Shown: positions 36,913 to 46,201 of the stretch, piece by piece
Numbering within the stretch: position 1 is the stretch's first letter
Layout of the letters: each line of letters opens with the position of its first letter
Assembly: GCA_016708465.1 (NCBI GenBank)
Contig: JADJFT010000001.1
Span: forward strand, 124,001-188,000
Direction: 5' to 3'
DNA from: Rhodanobacteraceae bacterium
Lineage (GTDB): Bacteria > Pseudomonadota > Gammaproteobacteria > Xanthomonadales > Ahniellaceae
DNA: 64,000 bases
Program-made: the position numbers and the translations under genes
The notes under the pieces: model-generated
What the model was told of the DNA's origin: nothing
Seen by the model: only the letters and a program-made list of their open reading frames with translations
Databases searched by the model: none

Positions 36913-37977
36913 ATGGGTCCGATCCAACTCGAACCGAACAAAGTCGCCGCAGAGCTCACGCGCTTTGGAGAAAAACTCGCCAAGGGCATGAATGTTCTCA
37001 AGAATGTTCCGGAAGTTCATTATGGCGCTAGCGCCAAGGAAGCGATTTACAAAGAAGACAAGCTGGTCGTCTATCGCTTCAAAAGTACGCACAAGGTCAC
37101 GCACAAGACGCCGCTGCTGATCGCCTACGCGCTAGTGAACCGGCCGTACATGGTCGACCTGCAGGACGATCGTTCGATCGTGAAGAGTTTGCTGGCAGCG
37201 GGTCATGACGTCTACCTGATCGACTGGGGCTACCCCGATCCGTCGGACCGCTACGTCACGCTCGACGACTACATCAACGGTTATCTGCGCCGTTCGGTCA
37301 AGGCGGTGTCGAAGCACACCGGTGTCGACAAAATCAATCTGCTTGGCATCTGCCAAGGCGGGGCCTTCAGCCTGTGCTACGCCAGCCTGTACCCGGAAAC
37401 CCTACAAAACCTGATCACGATGGTGACGCCGGTCGACTTCCAGACACCGGACAATATGCTCAGCCACTGGACGCAAGGTATGGATGTCGACTTGTTCATC
37501 GACACCCTTGGCAATGTGCCGGCGGACCTGATGAATTGGTGCTACCTCACCCTGAAGCCGTATCGCCTGCTGCAACAGAAGTACGTCGGCATGACCGATA
37601 TCCTCGACAACCCGGCCGAGATGGAAAACTTCCTGCGCATGGAAAAGTGGATCTTCGATTCGCCCGACCAGGCGGGAGAAGCCTTTCGCCAGTTCATCAA
37701 GGATTTCTACCAAGGCAACAAGCTGCTCAAAGGCGGCCTGAAGATTGGCGATAAGGCCATTGATTTGAAAGCGATCAAGTTGCCGATCCTGAACATCTTT
37801 GCCGAGCAGGACCACTTGGTGCCACCGAATGCGTCGCGAGCGCTCAAGGGCGCGACCAGCACGAAGGACTACACCGAACTGTCGTTCAAGGGCGGCCATA
37901 TCGGTATCTATGTGTCCGGTCGCGCTCAGCGCGAAGTGCCGCCAGCCATTGACCAATGGTTGCGCAAGCGCGGCTAA
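36913..37977 (+). CDS. phaC: Class III PHA synthase subunit PhaC
   Basis: Polymerises hydroxyacyl-CoA into polyhydroxyalkanoate at the granule surface. 354 residues, the class III length. Catalytic Cys sits in the lipase-like box GICQGG; Asp in AEQDHLVPP and His in GGHIGIYVSG complete the triad. The start at 36913 follows cagggag. Directly downstream of phaE and followed by a strong terminator, so phaE-phaC form one unit, with phaB and phaR nearby. Confidence 0.96.
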   Translation: MGPIQLEPNKVAAELTRFGEKLAKGMNVLKNVPEVHYGASAKEAIYKEDKLVVYRFKSTHKVTHKTPLLIAYALVNRPYMVDLQDDRSIVKSLLAAGHDVYLIDWGYPDPSDRYVTLDDYINGYLRRSVKAVSKHTGVDKINLLGICQGGAFSLCYASLYPETLQNLITMVTPVDFQTPDNMLSHWTQGMDVDLFIDTLGNVPADLMNWCYLTLKPYRLLQQKYVGMTDILDNPAEMENFLRMEKWIFDSPDQAGEAFRQFIKDFYQGNKLLKGGLKIGDKAIDLKAIKLPILNIFAEQDHLVPPNASRALKGATSTKDYTELSFKGGHIGIYVSGRAQREVPPAIDQWLRKRG

Positions 37978-38004
37978 GTTCTGCCGACAGACCGATGAAA
38001 TGAA

Positions 38005-38031
38005 GGCCGGAGCGATCCGGCCTTTTTTTTT
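38005..38031 (+). terminator. Rho-independent terminator after phaC
   Basis: ggccgga at 38005-38011 pairs with tccggcc at 38016-38022, with a gcga loop, followed by nine T. Placed 27 bases after the phaC stop. Confidence 0.9.
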
Positions 38032-38259
38032 GCCGAAATGACGGTTTGGCGAAGGTCGTCGCGGTTTCCTGCCAATCCGGTGTAGTTCCGCGCCGCGTCA
38101 GCGGATGCGTCTGGGGCTTTTCAGGGGTGCGTCAAATAATGCAGTCGGACTTGAGATTCCATTCCTATCTTATTGTTAATTAATGACTTTGCTCTGACTA
38201 GCCGGTGATTGTCTTGATGTATGCTCCGGCGTCCGCTCCCGGATTTTTTCGTGACTGCC
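38032..38259 (+). promoter_or_regulatory. Spacer before the TPR-sulfotransferase, AT-rich in its second half
   Basis: 228 bases without a gene. Bases about 38137-38220 are AT-richer than the surroundings (for example cttattgttaattaatgac) and probably hold the promoter of the following gene. I cannot assign exact -35 and -10 boxes. No hairpin or repeat is evident. Confidence 0.35.
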
Positions 38260-39879
38260 ATGAATACGACCGTCTCCGCGCCGCCGCCGAATTTTCTTCG
38301 CATCCAGCGTGAATTGCGCCGTGCGCGCGCCTACCTTGATGCCAGCAATATCGCTGCGGCCAGTGCCGTCACCGAGTCGGTGACGCAACAATTTCCGCAA
38401 CTAGGCTTGGGCTGGTTCTATCGGTCGTTGGCTGAAGCGGCCGATTCACGCCTCGTCGCGGCGTTGGCGAGTGCCGAACAGGCGGCCGTGTTAGAGCCGA
38501 ATCGACCAGAGATTCATGCCCATCTGGCGCGCTGCTACCTGTTGCGTGGCGACGCCCAACCGGCATTGCTTGCCGCGCGCAAAGCAGCGGCGCTGCCGAT
38601 TGATGAGGTGGCGCTGATTGATCGTGTCGCCTCGGTGCTGACCCAGTTCGGTGATGCGGCAGCAGCGCTGCCGCTGTTTGAGCGAGCGATCGCGATCGAC
38701 CCGAGCAATCCGATTGTTTTCTACAACTTCGGTTCTGCCTTGCGTGCACTTGACCGCCGTGACGAGGCACTGGCGCAATTCGAGCGCGCGCTCGAACTCG
38801 CACCCGGTTTTGCCTTGGCGCACTGTGCCATCGCCGAACTTGGGCATCGGCCGGACGGCCATCACCACGTCGAGCGCATCGAAGCGGCGCGCCCATTGCT
38901 CGCCGAGTCCACCGAGCCGATGGCAATTCTCGATTTTGCGTTGTTCAAGGAGCTCGATCAGGCGGGGCAGCATGGCCCGGCGGCCAACGCGCTGGAGCGC
39001 GCGAACCACATCATGCAAGCGATCGCGCGCGTCGATTCTGACCGGGAGGCCGAACTGTTCAGCGGTCTCGAACACCATGCTGAAACGCTGTTCGCAGCAA
39101 TTGCAGCAGAGGCCGCGGCGGCGCCGACAGATACCCCGGTGCCGATCTTTGTCCTTGGCATGCCGCGCTCAGGCACCACGCTCGTGGAACGACTGCTTGG
39201 TAACCATCCGGATGTTCGCCTCGGCGGCGAGATGCAGGATTTCAACGTCTGCATCAAGCGCGAGCTTGGTATTGAGACCGGTGCATTCATCGATCCGCAG
39301 ATCGTCGCGCGCATCGGCGAAGCCGACTGGCAACGTGTCGGAGATGCTTATCGTGGCCGCCTGCGTGAGCGCTTCGGCAACGATGGTTACGTGACCGACA
39401 AGATGTCCGGCAACAGCTTCTATGTCCACGCGATTGCGGCGGCGTTACCAGAAGCACGCATCGTGCACGTCGTGCGTGATCCGCTCGATACCTGCTTCGG
39501 TATCTGGAGCGACTTGTTCGGCGCGACCTATCCCTATGCCTACGATCAGGACTCGATTGCGGCGCATTACATCCGTTACGCGAATTGGATGCGTCGCTGC
39601 GAGTCGGCGCTACCGAAGCGAATCTTGTCGTTGCGCTATGAGCAATTGGTCAGCGTGCCGGGATTGGTGACGCGCGCGTTGTACCGATTCTGTGGACTCA
39701 ACTGGATCGAGGGTGCTGAGGATCCGACCAACAATGCCAAGATCGTTGCGACAGCCAGTGCAGTATTGGTGCGCGAACGCATCCATGGCCGTGGCGTCGG
39801 TTCTTGGCAGCCCTACGCTGAGCATGTCGCAGCGATGCGCGAAAAGTTGATCGAAGCCGGGTTGATCTCGCGCGACTGA
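38260..39879 (+). CDS. TPR-repeat sulfotransferase
   Basis: Transfers sulfate from PAPS to an unknown acceptor. From ATG 38260 (MNTTVSAPPPNFLRIQ), residues about 15-190 contain tetratricopeptide repeats (ALPLFERAIAIDPSNPIVFYNFGSAL, ALAQFERALELAPGFALAHC). Residues about 295-530 form the sulfotransferase domain with the 5'-PSB loop FVLGMPRSGTTLVERLL and the 3'-PB-like region RIVHVVRDPLDTCF. The earlier start at 38221 is less likely because it lacks a Shine-Dalgarno. Common in Lysobacterales; located between the PHA genes without clear functional link. Confidence 0.88.
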   Translation: MNTTVSAPPPNFLRIQRELRRARAYLDASNIAAASAVTESVTQQFPQLGLGWFYRSLAEAADSRLVAALASAEQAAVLEPNRPEIHAHLARCYLLRGDAQPALLAARKAAALPIDEVALIDRVASVLTQFGDAAAALPLFERAIAIDPSNPIVFYNFGSALRALDRRDEALAQFERALELAPGFALAHCAIAELGHRPDGHHHVERIEAARPLLAESTEPMAILDFALFKELDQAGQHGPAANALERANHIMQAIARVDSDREAELFSGLEHHAETLFAAIAAEAAAAPTDTPVPIFVLGMPRSGTTLVERLLGNHPDVRLGGEMQDFNVCIKRELGIETGAFIDPQIVARIGEADWQRVGDAYRGRLRERFGNDGYVTDKMSGNSFYVHAIAAALPEARIVHVVRDPLDTCFGIWSDLFGATYPYAYDQDSIAAHYIRYANWMRRCESALPKRILSLRYEQLVSVPGLVTRALYRFCGLNWIEGAEDPTNNAKIVATASAVLVRERIHGRGVGSWQPYAEHVAAMREKLIEAGLISRD

Positions 39880-39894
39880 GGTCGCGCGCGGACA

Positions 39895-40641
39895 TCAGAA
39901 ACTGATGAACAGGCCACCGTTGACCGGCAGGTTTACGCCGGTCAAGAAACCAGCGTCGTCAGCGGCCAGAAAATCGACGGCGCGGGCGATGTCGTCGGGT
40001 TCACCGATGCGACCGACTGGAATCTGGCTGATGATCTGTTCGCGGATATTGTCCGGGATCGACATCACCATGGCGGTGCGACAGTAGCCCGGTGATACCG
40101 AATTCACTGTCACGCCTTTGCGGGCGACTTCTCGGGCCAGCGCCATGGTGAAGCCGTGCAGTCCGGCCTTCGATGCCGAATAGTTGGTCTGACCGAATTG
40201 ACCGGTCTGTCCGTTGACCGAGGAAATGTTGACGATGCGGCCAAAGCCTCGGTCACACATACCTTCGACGACGGCGCGGCTCATGAAGAACACGCCGTCG
40301 AGGTTCACTCGCATCAGGTCCTGCCACTGCGCGGTGGTCATTTTGCGCAGGGTGGTGTCGCGGGTGATGCCAGCAGCATTCACCAGCACATCAACGTGAC
40401 CATGCGCCGCGACGACGCGTGCGATCAGATCGTTGCAGGACTGTTCGTCGGCGACATTCAGGCTCTCGAATCGCACGCGTTCACCGAGATCGGCCATCTC
40501 GGTGCGGAACTCGGCAATGCGTTCGCCACGCGCGCCGAGGTCGGCCGCGATGACGATGCGACCGGATTCCGCCAGCTTGCGGCAAATCGCCGACCCGAGA
40601 CCACCAATTCCGCCCGTAACAATGGCGACGCGCTGCGACAT
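39895..40641 (-). CDS. phaB: Acetoacetyl-CoA reductase-like SDR (PhaB type)
   Basis: NADPH-dependent reductase that makes (R)-3-hydroxybutyryl-CoA for PHA synthesis. 248 residues with nucleotide loop TGGIGGLGSAI, NAAGITRD, catalytic Ser in NISSVNGQTGQFGQ and YSASK (Tyr/Lys). The segment SSVNGQTGQFGQTNYSASKAG is typical of PhaB rather than FabG. A second copy lies at 41308-42048 on the other side of phaR. Confidence 0.88.
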   Translation of the reverse strand: MSQRVAIVTGGIGGLGSAICRKLAESGRIVIAADLGARGERIAEFRTEMADLGERVRFESLNVADEQSCNDLIARVVAAHGHVDVLVNAAGITRDTTLRKMTTAQWQDLMRVNLDGVFFMSRAVVEGMCDRGFGRIVNISSVNGQTGQFGQTNYSASKAGLHGFTMALAREVARKGVTVNSVSPGYCRTAMVMSIPDNIREQIISQIPVGRIGEPDDIARAVDFLAADDAGFLTGVNLPVNGGLFISF

Positions 40642-40739
40642 GAGTTGAGTCCATGAAATAGATAGAGAAAGTGGAATTTATTGCTGCGCCGCAAAAAAAT
40701 CTATACGACGAATAGCCGGTGACTGTGCCGAATTGAAAA

Positions 40740-41225
40740 TCAGCGCTTCTTGTCGCCCGGTTTTGGCGCGGCTTTGGCGGCTTCAGCATCGCCAATGAAC
40801 TTCGACTGCATCTGCTTCCACAGTTCCATGTTGCGCTCGGTCATGTCGTTCAAGACCGACCACGGCGTCTGGCCGAGAATGTTGTTCACCTGGCTGCGGA
40901 ACTGGCCCTGCTGGTCGAGAAAGACCTGCATGCTGCGCTCGAGATAGCTACCCATGAAGCCTTGCATCGAGTCACCGTAGAAGCGGATGAACTGCGACAG
41001 CAACTTGGTGCTGAACAACGGTTGCCCCTTGTCTTCGTACTCGCTGATGATCTGCAACAGCACCATGCGTGTCAGGTCATCGCCAGTTTTGGCATCACGG
41101 ACCTCGAAGTCTTCACCATCGATGACAAGCTGACGCACTTCATCGATGGTGATGTAGCTCGAAATCTCGGTGTCGTACAACCGCCGATTCGGATACTTCT
41201 TGATAATGCGCGGGCTATTGGTCAT
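40740..41225 (-). CDS. phaR: PHA synthesis repressor PhaR
   Basis: DNA- and granule-binding repressor of phasin and PHA genes. 161 residues starting with the strongly conserved RIIKKYPNRRLYDTEISSYI DNA-binding motif, then the PHB-accumulation domains with YGDSMQGFMGSYLERSMQVF. Ends in a Lys/Ala tail. Between the two reductase genes, all on the minus strand. Confidence 0.94.
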   Translation of the reverse strand: MTNSPRIIKKYPNRRLYDTEISSYITIDEVRQLVIDGEDFEVRDAKTGDDLTRMVLLQIISEYEDKGQPLFSTKLLSQFIRFYGDSMQGFMGSYLERSMQVFLDQQGQFRSQVNNILGQTPWSVLNDMTERNMELWKQMQSKFIGDAEAAKAAPKPGDKKR

Positions 41226-41307
41226 GCCTCGAAACTAGCAGAAGCGTTGCGCAGCGCACCAGAGGAAGATCAACAAACCGGTGCGCGGCACAAAGCTTTA
41301 GTGCGGG

Positions 41308-42048
41308 TTACCAACCCATGTAGTGGCCACCATTGATCGACAAGTTCGCGCCGGTGATCCAAGCCGCTTCCTCGTTGATCAGGAACGACACTGCGTAGGC
41401 GATTTCCTCTGGCTTGCCGAGACGGCCAGTCGGGATCTGCGCGACGATCTTGGCGCGTACTTCTTCGGGCACCGCCATGACCATGTCAGTGGCAACATAA
41501 CCTGGCGATACCGTGTTGACGGTGATGCCGAACTTGGCGCTTTCCTGAGCCAGCGAAATAGTGAAGCCGTGCATGCCAGCCTTGGCCGCTGCGTAGTTCG
41601 CTTGCCCGTATTGCCCCTTTTGACCGTTGATCGACGAGATCTGAATAATGCGGCCCCACTGTCGTGTGCGCATGCCTTCAATCACGGCGCGCGTGACGTT
41701 GTAGCAAGAGTTCAGGTTGGAATTGATCACCTCGTGCCACTGCAATGCACTCATCCGATGGAAAGTGGTGTCGCGGGTAATGCCGGCATTGTTGACGAGA
41801 ATGTCGATCGCCCCCAGTTGTGCCTCGATCGCCTTGACCATCTCGGCCGACGCCGCAGCATCGGAGACATCGCCGGGGGCGATGACAAAATCGTAGCCGA
41901 GGCGCTTTTGTTCTTCCTGCCAAGCACGAGCGCGAGTTTCGTCGCGATAGTTGGTGGCGACACGATGGCCGATCTTGGCCAAGCGTTGGCAGATCGCCGT
42001 TCCGATGCCGCCGGTGCCGCCGGTAACCAGTGCAATACGTTGCGTCAT
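41308..42048 (-). CDS. phaB: Second acetoacetyl-CoA reductase-like SDR (PhaB type)
   Basis: 246 residues from ATG 42048, chosen for its gagagga Shine-Dalgarno. Same motifs as the other copy: TGGTGGIGTAI, NNAGITRD, ISSINGQKGQYGQANYAAAKAG, and the C-terminal GANLSINGG. The two copies differ clearly in sequence, so they are old paralogs rather than a recent duplication. Probably redundant or with different chain preference. Confidence 0.9.
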   Translation of the reverse strand: MTQRIALVTGGTGGIGTAICQRLAKIGHRVATNYRDETRARAWQEEQKRLGYDFVIAPGDVSDAAASAEMVKAIEAQLGAIDILVNNAGITRDTTFHRMSALQWHEVINSNLNSCYNVTRAVIEGMRTRQWGRIIQISSINGQKGQYGQANYAAAKAGMHGFTISLAQESAKFGITVNTVSPGYVATDMVMAVPEEVRAKIVAQIPTGRLGKPEEIAYAVSFLINEEAAWITGANLSINGGHYMGW

Positions 42049-42088
42049 TTTCCTCTCCATTGTCCGCTGCTGCGGTAACACGCCGATT

Positions 42089-42964
42089 CTAGTCGCTGAT
42101 TCCAGCGATGCGGGAGGGTACCGAGGCAGGTATTTGCGTAATGTCGAACGATGTTGCAGCGCACCGCAGCAGTTCGTTCACATCGTCACACCCAAGTTGA
42201 TCGGGTTGGCCAAGGAAGCGTAGCGCGGCACGTAGCGCCGGCAATGGATTGGCGGCATCGACCGGCTGGCTCGCGAGCGATTTGCCAAGCTTGCGGCCGT
42301 GTTCATCGAGAACCAGCGGTAGGTGCAAATAGTCCGGCGTCGGCAAGCCAAGCACGCGCTGCAGCCATATTTGTCGAGGCGTCGAGTCCAACAGGTCGGC
42401 GCCACGCACGACTTCGCTGATCCCTTGTGCGGCGTCATCGACGACGACGGCAAGTTGGTAGGCATACAGGCCGTCGTTGCGTTTCAATACGAAATCACCG
42501 ACGTCGCGGCGCAGTGACTGGGTATAGCGTCCGATGACGGCGTCGTCGAACCCGATCTCGATGTCGGCGCAGTGCGCGCGCCAGGCGTGCGCTGTGCCAA
42601 GCGGCGGCGGCATGCACGCGGCGACATGCAACGCACCGGAGTCTTCCAGTTGTTTGCGGCTGCAGGCGCAAGGAAAGGCGAGTCCGCGTTCAACCAAGTG
42701 TTCCAAGGCCGTGGTGTAGCGATGCTGGCGCTGGCTCTGCGCGACGACCGGTTCGTCCGAAGTCATGCCGAAGGCGTGCAAGGTGGCGAGCATGCGCGCC
42801 GCTGCGCCCGCGATTTCGCGGGGCGGGTCGAGATCTTCGATCCGCACCAGCCAGGTACCGCCGCAGGCGCGTGCGCGTAGCCAACTGCCGAGCGCCGCCA
42901 CCAGTGATCCGAAGTGCAGGTCACCGGTCGGCGAAGGTGCGAAGCGCCCGCGATAGCCATTCAT
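42089..42964 (-). CDS. gluQ: Glutamyl-Q tRNA(Asp) synthetase
   Basis: Adds glutamate to queuosine at position 34 of tRNA-Asp. 291 residues, the short GluRS paralog without an anticodon-binding domain. Motifs: RGRFAPSPTGDLHFGSL (HIGH region), RIEDLDPPRE, the Cys pair in PCACSRKQ, and KLGKS (KMSKS equivalent). Divergent from htpX with a 128-base gap. Confidence 0.95.
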   Translation of the reverse strand: MNGYRGRFAPSPTGDLHFGSLVAALGSWLRARACGGTWLVRIEDLDPPREIAGAAARMLATLHAFGMTSDEPVVAQSQRQHRYTTALEHLVERGLAFPCACSRKQLEDSGALHVAACMPPPLGTAHAWRAHCADIEIGFDDAVIGRYTQSLRRDVGDFVLKRNDGLYAYQLAVVVDDAAQGISEVVRGADLLDSTPRQIWLQRVLGLPTPDYLHLPLVLDEHGRKLGKSLASQPVDAANPLPALRAALRFLGQPDQLGCDDVNELLRCAATSFDITQIPASVPSRIAGISD

Positions 42965-43092
42965 GCATTCACCTCTCCATCACATTGCTGGCCACGATCT
43001 GCATCGCGTTGCATTGGCCGCTTGAATCTCGCCGTGGAAACCGCAGTATGTGCGCTACTGCCAACGTCGGCAGGCCGACACGGAATCACGGC

Positions 43093-43974
43093 ATGTTACG
43101 CATTGCACTCTTCCTCGGCACCAATTTGGCGATCATGGTGCTGCTGGGCCTACTTGGCTCAATCTTTGGACTTAATCGCAGCGGTAGCTTGACCGGGCTA
43201 CTGTTGATGTCCGCTGTGATCGGCATGACGGGCTCGTTTATTTCGCTGTTCCTGTCGAAGTGGATGGCCAAGCGCAGTACCGGTGCTCAAGTCATCAGCC
43301 AACCGCGCAACGAGGCCGAGGTCTGGCTGCTTGATACCGTACGTCGCCAAGCCGAGCAGGCGGGTATCGGCATGCCCGAGGTCGCGGTCTACGAAGCGCC
43401 CGAGATGAATGCGTTCGCGACCGGCTGGAATCGCAACAATGCGCTGGTTGCCGTCAGTACTGGTCTGATGCGCAGCATGAATCGACGCGAACTCGAAGCC
43501 GTACTTGGCCACGAGATGTCGCATGTCGCAAATGGCGACATGATTACGCTGACCTTGATCCAAGGTGTGCTCAATACCTTTGTCGTGTTCATTAGCAATA
43601 TCCTCGCGTCGATCGTCAGTTCGGCGCTGCGCCGCAATGATGACGACGGCCCGGGCGTCATTGATTCGATTGTGCACACGGTCGTCTACATGGCGTTGCA
43701 GATCGCGCTCGGAATGCTCGCATCGATCATTGTCATGTGGTTCTCACGCCGCCGCGAATTCCGTGCCGACGCCGGTGGTGCGCACTTGGCCGGTCGCGAC
43801 AGCATGGTGTCGGCGCTGCGCCGGTTGGCCGGCGATCCGAACGACCATGTGTTGCCGGATGAGGTCAAGGCGTTCGGTATTTCCGGCGGAAAGCTCAGCG
43901 GGCTGCGCGCCCTGTTCATGACCCATCCACCGATTGCGGATCGCATCGCCGCGCTGGAACAGTCACCACGCTGA
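43093..43974 (+). CDS. htpX: Membrane protease HtpX
   Basis: Zinc metalloprotease of the inner membrane that degrades misfolded membrane proteins. 293 residues from ATG 43093 (MLRIALFLGTNLAIMVLLGL). Two N-terminal membrane segments, zinc site HEMSH with Glu in REFRADAGG, and two further membrane segments. The 5' extension to 42871 is rejected because homologs start at the membrane segment. Followed by a bidirectional terminator. Confidence 0.95.
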   Translation: MLRIALFLGTNLAIMVLLGLLGSIFGLNRSGSLTGLLLMSAVIGMTGSFISLFLSKWMAKRSTGAQVISQPRNEAEVWLLDTVRRQAEQAGIGMPEVAVYEAPEMNAFATGWNRNNALVAVSTGLMRSMNRRELEAVLGHEMSHVANGDMITLTLIQGVLNTFVVFISNILASIVSSALRRNDDDGPGVIDSIVHTVVYMALQIALGMLASIIVMWFSRRREFRADAGGAHLAGRDSMVSALRRLAGDPNDHVLPDEVKAFGISGGKLSGLRALFMTHPPIADRIAALEQSPR

Positions 43975-43992
43975 CGTCGTTTACTGATACGC

Positions 43993-44018
43993 AAACGGCC
44001 CGGAAATCCGGGCCGTTT
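43993..44018. terminator. Bidirectional terminator between htpX and the FimX-like gene
   Basis: Perfect 12-bp inverted repeat, aaacggcccgga and tccgggccgttt, with a 2-base loop. It gives a T-rich tail in both directions, which suits the convergent genes around it. Confidence 0.88.
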
Positions 44019-44041
44019 GTTGTGCTGATTCGGTATCGCCA

Positions 44042-46114
44042 TCAACCGAAATCGTAGGACATCACCTTTTCCGGTTCCTGCAAGAAATTGCCTTGCACGA
44101 AATTAACGCCACATGAGAACAGAATCGACATCGAAGCGGCATCTTCGACGAATTCGGCCACGGTCATCTTCTCCAACGCGCGCGCTTGATCGGCGATTTC
44201 CTTGATTTTGGCTTGGTTTTCCTTGTTCTTCGGCAGTTCGGCCATGTAGGTGCGGTCGATCTTGAGATATTTTGCATCGACGTGTTTGAGCAACTGCATC
44301 GAATTCAGGCCGGAGCCGAATTGCTCGATGGCGAAATGCGCGTGGAATTGCTCCAACCCTTTCTGAAAGGTGCGGGCTGCCTTGAGATTGGTGACCACCT
44401 TGCTTTCCGGCGCCTCGAACACCAGCGCGTCGCCGCGTAGGCGCGCCGCCTGCAGTTGTGTCGCAATCCACGGCAAAATGGCCGGGTCTTCCATCGTGTG
44501 TGGTGTGGTCTTGATGAAGAAGGTGCACTTGCGGCCTTCGCGTTCGCGTTCGGCGACGGTGCGGATCGCCTTGGCGATTACCCATCGGTCGATTGCCGGC
44601 ATCAGGCCATGCTTTTCCGCGATCGGCAGGAAGTGTCCGGGCGTGATCTCGCCCTTCGGGCTATTCAGCCGCAGCAGGATCTCGTAGAACTCGCCTTCTT
44701 CGTTGGTCAGGCTGATGATCGGCTGGAAATACAGCGTGAAGCCGTCGTGCGCCAGTGCGTCCTTGACCAAGTTCAGCCACGCACGCTGTTTCTCGGCATC
44801 GGCTTTGTCCTGTGCCGATGGGTCGAATATGGTGTAACGGTTTCCGCCTTCGCTCTGCGCCGATTTCAGTGCCGCAGTCGCCTCGGACAGCATGCTCTGG
44901 GTATTGGCGATCTTCTCGCCGATGAACACGACACCATTGCTGATCGTCAGATTCACCGACTTGCCGTTCAACTCGAAGACATGATCTTCGAACGTTTTGC
45001 GCAGGCTTTCGGCAATCGCTTCGGCCATCTCGTGCGATAAGCGCGGCAAGATCGCGCCAAAATTGAACTCACCGATGCGCGCCGGAATGTCGTGTGCGCG
45101 CAGTTGCGACTTGAGCATGTTGGCCATGTCGGCAAGCAACAGGTCGGCATTGCCGATGCCCACGGTGTCCAGCACTTTGCGGAAGTTGTCCGGTTCGATG
45201 AAGAACAGGGTGAGGTCGGCCTTGCCGGCAGCGGCTTCCGCCGCGACCTTGTCCAGTTCTGCCAAAAAGCTGACTCGATTGAATAGGCCAGTGACCAGAT
45301 CCTGCGATCGCAGACGATCCAGTTCTGCGGCCTGTTCGGCATTGATTTCCTGGCTACGGAAGGTGATCTGCGTGCAGGGCTCACCCTCAAACGTTGCCTC
45401 GTCGAATTGCATGATCGCGTCAAACAACCCGCCGTCGTTGCGGCTCGCCTTGATTTCAAGGCGTTCCGGTGGCTTCTCGCCTTTGGAGATCTTGCGCAGC
45501 AAGATCTTGAAGCCTTCGGTGGCATCGCCGGCGATCATGTCGAGGATTGGTGTGCCTTCGATTTCCTCGAAATCTTCGTAGCCGAACATTTCCAGATAGG
45601 CCTTGTTCGCGCGGACCTGCATGCCCTCGTGGACGAAAGCAATCGGCTCACGCGAGGAGTCGAGCAGCGCGTCGCAGCGTTTCTCGACTTCGCGCAGACT
45701 GGTTTCCAAGCGGCGCACGGCGCGGCGCGTGGTCACGTCGGCCACTTCGCGCTTGACGATCATTTGGAGATGGTCGGGGCGCGACTGCAGCACGACCGAA
45801 CGGGCACCCGCCACGATGGCATCGATGACCGTCTGCTCGGTGATCTCTGCGATCAGTGCAACGACCGGAATATCCTTGCTCGACTTGCGCACTGCGGCGA
45901 CGGTTTCGATCAATGTCGGCGACTTATTCGCAGCATCCACCAAGATAATATCCGGCGTGTGCTCCACGATTTGCACAGCCAACTGCTCGGCCGTCTCAGC
46001 GCGCACCGGGCGCACCGGGATTCCCCCATTGCGCAGCGCGCTGATCAGCTGCTCGGCGGTCTCCATCGAGTCTTCGACCATCAACAGCCGAACGACTTGA
46101 TCCTTTGGCGCCAT
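44042..46114 (-). CDS. fimX: FimX-like c-di-GMP effector (REC-PAS-GGDEF-EAL, degenerate)
   Basis: 690 residues, the length of xanthomonad FimX, which binds c-di-GMP and promotes type IV pilus assembly. REC-like residues 1-125 (LLMVEDSMETAEQLISAL, Asp in IILVDAANKS), a PAS domain at about 150-250 (IAFVHEGMQVRANKAYLEMF), a GGDEF domain at about 275-430 and an EAL domain at about 445-690. The cyclase signature is replaced by RIGEFNFG and EAL by EIL, so catalysis is not expected and binding is. It stands alone between htpX and epmB. Confidence 0.85.
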   Translation of the reverse strand: MAPKDQVVRLLMVEDSMETAEQLISALRNGGIPVRPVRAETAEQLAVQIVEHTPDIILVDAANKSPTLIETVAAVRKSSKDIPVVALIAEITEQTVIDAIVAGARSVVLQSRPDHLQMIVKREVADVTTRRAVRRLETSLREVEKRCDALLDSSREPIAFVHEGMQVRANKAYLEMFGYEDFEEIEGTPILDMIAGDATEGFKILLRKISKGEKPPERLEIKASRNDGGLFDAIMQFDEATFEGEPCTQITFRSQEINAEQAAELDRLRSQDLVTGLFNRVSFLAELDKVAAEAAAGKADLTLFFIEPDNFRKVLDTVGIGNADLLLADMANMLKSQLRAHDIPARIGEFNFGAILPRLSHEMAEAIAESLRKTFEDHVFELNGKSVNLTISNGVVFIGEKIANTQSMLSEATAALKSAQSEGGNRYTIFDPSAQDKADAEKQRAWLNLVKDALAHDGFTLYFQPIISLTNEEGEFYEILLRLNSPKGEITPGHFLPIAEKHGLMPAIDRWVIAKAIRTVAEREREGRKCTFFIKTTPHTMEDPAILPWIATQLQAARLRGDALVFEAPESKVVTNLKAARTFQKGLEQFHAHFAIEQFGSGLNSMQLLKHVDAKYLKIDRTYMAELPKNKENQAKIKEIADQARALEKMTVAEFVEDAASMSILFSCGVNFVQGNFLQEPEKVMSYDFG

Positions 46115-46201
46115 GACATCCTCGTTTCACTCTGGACTGTCTTTTTACCGTATTCGCGCCGCCCGAGGCCAGTGTTTTGCCGACAAACGGACTTGACGGG
46201 T

